From: Lathyrus oleraceus
Lineage: Eukaryota; Streptophyta; Magnoliopsida; Fabales; Fabaceae
Direction of reading: 5' to 3'
Length of the DNA: 64,000 nucleotides
Assembly (NCBI RefSeq): GCF_024323335.1
Contig: NC_066580.1
Location: forward strand, 87,591,391-87,655,390
Positions 60,911 through 64,000 of the stretch are shown here, in pieces. Below the pieces are notes generated by a model that ran no database searches, was not told the DNA's origin, and saw nothing but the letters and a program-made list of their open reading frames with translations. The position numbers and the translations under genes are program-made. Each line of letters opens with the position of its first letter. Positions within the stretch are counted from its first letter, which is position 1.

Positions 60911-63900
60911 ATGGCCCTCAAACAAACTGTCAAAGACCTCCAGGCTCAGAATGCTCAATTCCAGGAGATGATGCTAAGCTTATCCAAGGGGCAGGAGGAA
61001 CTGAAGGCCCTCTTGCTCGAGAAGAAGAAAGACCAGAAACCTGTGAGTTACATTAACCCGGGAAGAAGGCTTAAAGGGCAGACTGCAGGAGTCAAGATTA
61101 GAATTCCGAAGGATCAAGAAGAGGGGACAGATTCAGAAGATGAGAATGTTGATCCTTTCAGCCAGGAGGACGAAGATGAAGACTATGAGAATGAACAGTA
61201 CTCTCCAAAAGATGACAAGTACAAATTGCTAGAAGAACGTATGCTAGCTATGGAGGGTCAGAAGGCGCCCGGTCTGGATTTCGAAAGCTTGGGACTGGTC
61301 TCCGATGTGGTCATTCCTCGCAAATTCAAGATCCCCACGTTTACTAAATACGATGGGGCATCTTGTCCTCAGATGCATCTGAGAGCTTATGTGAGAAAGA
61401 TTCAGCCGTATACCACCGATAGGAAGCTATGGATCCATTTCTTCCAAGAGAGTCTGTCTGGCACACAGTTGGAGTGGTATTACCAGCTCGAGAGCTCTAA
61501 CATCCGCACCTGGACTGATTTAGCGACAGCTTTCTACAAGCACTACCAGTATAATTCTGAATTGGCGCCTACTCGGATACAGTTGCAGAGTATGACTATG
61601 GGATCTAAAGAAAGCTTCAAAGAATATGCTCAAAAATGGAGAGATTTGGCTGGCAGAGTCAAACCCCCTATGACTAATCGAGAATTAGTGGATATGTTCA
61701 TGGGGACACTGACTGGTCCATTCTACAGCCATCTACTGGGAAGTTCTTCATCGGGTTTCACTGACCTGATATTGACAGGGGAGCGTGTTGAAAGTGGTAT
61801 TCGAAGTGGAAAGATACAGGCAGCTACCTCCGCAAGCACCAGAAAGACCCATCAGGGAAAGAATGAATCAAATGCTGTGTACGGTGAAAGGAGCCATAAC
61901 AAGAAAAATCGTGACCATGCCGTTGGAGCAGTTACGATTGCAGCACCGCCATCTCAAAACTTCCAGCACAGGCAAGACAGGCCAAGAAGGCAGTTTACTA
62001 AGATCAATATGACTTTAGCACAAGCACTGCAAAGTATGCTAAAGGCAAATCTAATTACCCTCAGAGGCCCTCCTGCAAATGTTAACACTGCTTCTCCTCG
62101 TTACAATCCTAATGCCAGGTGTGCATATCACTCTGATAGCCCTGGGCATGATACAAACGATTGTTGGTTGTTGAAGAATAAGATTCAGGATATGATCAAC
62201 GCTGGAGAAATTGAATTTGACCCACCAGAAACTCCTAATGTTATCACTGCTCCCATGCCTAATCATGATAAGACTGTTAATGTTGTGGAGGGTTATTCTC
62301 ACATTTCTAATGTAGCTGACTTAGCATCTCCTCTCCTGATCATCAAAAAGAATTTAGTGCAAGCTGGTTTATTTCCAGGTTGTGCTGAAAATTGCGATCT
62401 CTGCATACTCCGACCCAATGATTGTTTGGAGTTGAAGAATGGTATTCAACAGCTGATGGATGATCGTACAATTCTCTTTGAAAAGGTTCCTAAGGCGGAG
62501 AACCCTATTGAAGAAATATTTGTGATTGCCAGGTCCAAAGTTCCAGTGAAGATTACCGCTACTAGGGCGCCTGTGAAGATTACTGCTGAGCCCAAGGTAG
62601 CTCCCCTAATCATTACTGCACCTGGCCCAGTGCCGTATTCCTCAAGCAAAGCTATTCCGTGGAATTATGGAGGTGATGTTTACATCCATGGCGTAAAGCA
62701 AGTTGATAATTCTACTAATCCTAATGGCATTGTTGGGACTAGTAAAATTACTCGAAGTGGAAGGATATTCTCTCCAGAGATCTCACCTCCTGCCCTTGAA
62801 ACTCGAGGAAAGGAACCAGTCCACCCTTCTCAGTCAGAGACCCCGGTCGAAGATACTACCGAAGATGTTGCCAAACAAGAAATGGAAGAAGTGCTGAAAA
62901 TCATCCGCAAGAGTGATTTTGATGTGGTAGAACAGTTGGGGCATACTCCGTCTAAGATCTCAATGTTATCCTTGCTGTTATCTTCTGAATCTCATGCCAA
63001 CGCGTTGATAAAATTCTTGAAGACCGCCCATGTACCTCAGGAGACATTTGTTGACCAGTTCGAAAATTATGTCGCTAACTTGGCTGTTGACAATGGCCTA
63101 GGCTTTTCCGATGCTGACTTGACACCAGCAGGAAAGAATCACAATAAAGCTCTGCATATCTCCATTGAATGTAAGGGGATCACTTTGTCTCATGTGTTGA
63201 TCGATAATGGCTCTTCTTTGAATGTGCTGCCGAAAGTTGTGCTTGATAAACTTGACTGTAAAAACACCGAACTGAAACCTAGTGACATTGTGGTACGTGC
63301 TTACGATGGTGTGAAGAGTGTTGTCTATGGCGAAGTAGTTCTCCCTATCAAGATAGGACCTCAAGTCTTCAACACTACCTTTCACGTGATGAACATTCGT
63401 CCGGCCTATTCCTGCTTGCTGGGACGCCCTTGGATTCATGGGGCAAGTGTTGTAGCTTCGTCCCTCCATCAAAAGCTGAGGTATCCAATAGAGGGCAAGA
63501 TTGTCACCGTGTGTGGAGAAGAAGAATACATTGTCAGTAGTGTACATGCCTTCAGATACGTCGAGATGGATGGCGAATTCTTTGAGACTCCTTCTCAATC
63601 ATTTGAAGTAGTTCCTCCGACTAGTCCTGTCCTTAAGCCAACTTCCCGTGTGCCCAAGGTTATTCGTGCTCCTCCTGCTATGATTTCTTTAAAGGACGCT
63701 CAAGCCGTGGTTGAAAATGGTGGTCGTACTGGTTGGGGTCAACTGATCAACGTACCATACAAGTCCGACAAGTCTGGCCTGGGATTTAGCTCTGAGAAGA
63801 GGGCCAAAGATCACATTAATGCTGTAGAAGATGCTGATAGCAATTGTGACCTGGATAGCTGGATTTTCCCAACAATTGGTGACGGACTCAACAACTGGAA

Positions 63901-63940
63901 GGCTGAAGACACTATCCCGATTTCCTTTAGTCAGGAGTAA
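60911..63940 (+). CDS. Gag-protease polyprotein of element Z, intact, 1009 aa
   Basis: ATG at 60911 (MALKQTVKDLQAQNAQFQEM, coiled coil). An acidic linker lies at residues 75-105. The capsid-like gag domain is at about 155-300 (FTKYDGASCPQMHLRAYVRK, IHFFQESLSGTQLEWYY, FKEYAQKWRDLAGRV). A CAYHSDSPGHDTNDC zinc-finger-like motif lies at about 403 and a second Cys cluster CDLCILRPNDC near 495. The aspartic protease is at about 745-850, with LIDNGSSLNVLPK at about 760, LPIKIGPQVF, and LLGRPWIHG at about 837. A GLGFSSE segment follows near 954. Gag forms the particle and protease cleaves the polyprotein. The active-site triad is DNG, not the usual DTG or DSG. The TAA at 63938-63940 precedes the pol intron in this group. 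Confidence 0.92.
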   Translation: MALKQTVKDLQAQNAQFQEMMLSLSKGQEELKALLLEKKKDQKPVSYINPGRRLKGQTAGVKIRIPKDQEEGTDSEDENVDPFSQEDEDEDYENEQYSPKDDKYKLLEERMLAMEGQKAPGLDFESLGLVSDVVIPRKFKIPTFTKYDGASCPQMHLRAYVRKIQPYTTDRKLWIHFFQESLSGTQLEWYYQLESSNIRTWTDLATAFYKHYQYNSELAPTRIQLQSMTMGSKESFKEYAQKWRDLAGRVKPPMTNRELVDMFMGTLTGPFYSHLLGSSSSGFTDLILTGERVESGIRSGKIQAATSASTRKTHQGKNESNAVYGERSHNKKNRDHAVGAVTIAAPPSQNFQHRQDRPRRQFTKINMTLAQALQSMLKANLITLRGPPANVNTASPRYNPNARCAYHSDSPGHDTNDCWLLKNKIQDMINAGEIEFDPPETPNVITAPMPNHDKTVNVVEGYSHISNVADLASPLLIIKKNLVQAGLFPGCAENCDLCILRPNDCLELKNGIQQLMDDRTILFEKVPKAENPIEEIFVIARSKVPVKITATRAPVKITAEPKVAPLIITAPGPVPYSSSKAIPWNYGGDVYIHGVKQVDNSTNPNGIVGTSKITRSGRIFSPEISPPALETRGKEPVHPSQSETPVEDTTEDVAKQEMEEVLKIIRKSDFDVVEQLGHTPSKISMLSLLLSSESHANALIKFLKTAHVPQETFVDQFENYVANLAVDNGLGFSDADLTPAGKNHNKALHISIECKGITLSHVLIDNGSSLNVLPKVVLDKLDCKNTELKPSDIVVRAYDGVKSVVYGEVVLPIKIGPQVFNTTFHVMNIRPAYSCLLGRPWIHGASVVASSLHQKLRYPIEGKIVTVCGEEEYIVSSVHAFRYVEMDGEFFETPSQSFEVVPPTSPVLKPTSRVPKVIRAPPAMISLKDAQAVVENGGRTGWGQLINVPYKSDKSGLGFSSEKRAKDHINAVEDADSNCDLDSWIFPTIGDGLNNWKAEDTIPISFSQE

Positions 63941-64000
63941 TTTTTATTGTCTATTTTAGTGTTGCAAATTTTTTAGTTTTTACAATCGAACTTCTTAAAG
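63941..64000 (+). other. Start of the putative protease-pol intron of element Z
   Basis: T-rich sequence after the protease stop (TTTATTGTCTATTTTAGTG). In this element group an intron separates protease from pol. Only 60 bp are visible. Confidence 0.4.

Overview
This is plant nuclear DNA, almost certainly from a legume and most likely from the large-genome Fabeae group (pea, vetch, lentil, faba bean). The basis is AT-rich intron-bearing gene debris and, above all, nested Ogre-type Ty3/gypsy retrotransposons that carry an extra ORF1 upstream of gag, have LTRs of about 5 kb, and show legume-style LTR ends. I see no intact host gene, rRNA, tRNA or CRISPR array. Genus-level assignment is inference.

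Layout. (1) 1-10300: remains of a cucumisin-like subtilase locus. A copy at the window start has three tandem copies of the C-terminal region (starts 609, 1237, 1862), and a second copy lies at 6966-8291. The second copy carries a Stowaway-like MITE (7367-7648) whose empty site survives in copy one, and is followed by a small copia-type element with LTRs and a gag but no pol (8292-9929). Between the copies are a GTT-rich tract, a 51-bp minisatellite and an LTR fragment. (2) 10300-13150: mostly non-coding, with a short ORF and a MITE. (3) 13150-20565: a minus-strand LINE, then a roughly 0.9-kb-arm inverted repeat enclosing a Mutator-like element with a partial transposase. (4) 20565-25710: an old minus-strand Ty3/gypsy element, of which the integrase remains, plus a spliced plant-mobile-domain gene in antisense orientation downstream of it. 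(5) 25711-35568: a minus-strand LTR split by a solo Ogre LTR with a perfect 5-bp target duplication, then a piece of another LTR.

(6) 35569-64000: three nested Ogre-like elements. X (minus) contributes its 3' LTR (35569-40518) and 1 kb of 3' non-coding DNA. Y (minus) is inserted in X at 41535/41536; it has a 5.2-kb 3' LTR, a long 3' non-coding region, an integrase C-terminus, a deleted RT/RNase H/integrase core, gag-protease split by one TAG, and ORF1. Z (plus) is inserted in ORF1 of Y at 56713; it has a complete 1,954-bp 5' LTR, a primer-binding site, a frameshifted ORF1 and an intact 1009-residue gag-protease, and runs off the window.

Working relationships. In Y and Z, ORF1 (unknown role), gag (particle protein) and protease lie in order. 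Pol follows after an intron in this group; in Y only the pol ends survive and in Z pol lies outside the window. Most other pieces are non-autonomous or broken. The best leads are the antisense plant-mobile-domain gene, the inverted duplication around the Mutator-like element, the gag-only copia element, and the repeat arrays inside the Ogre LTRs and 3' region.
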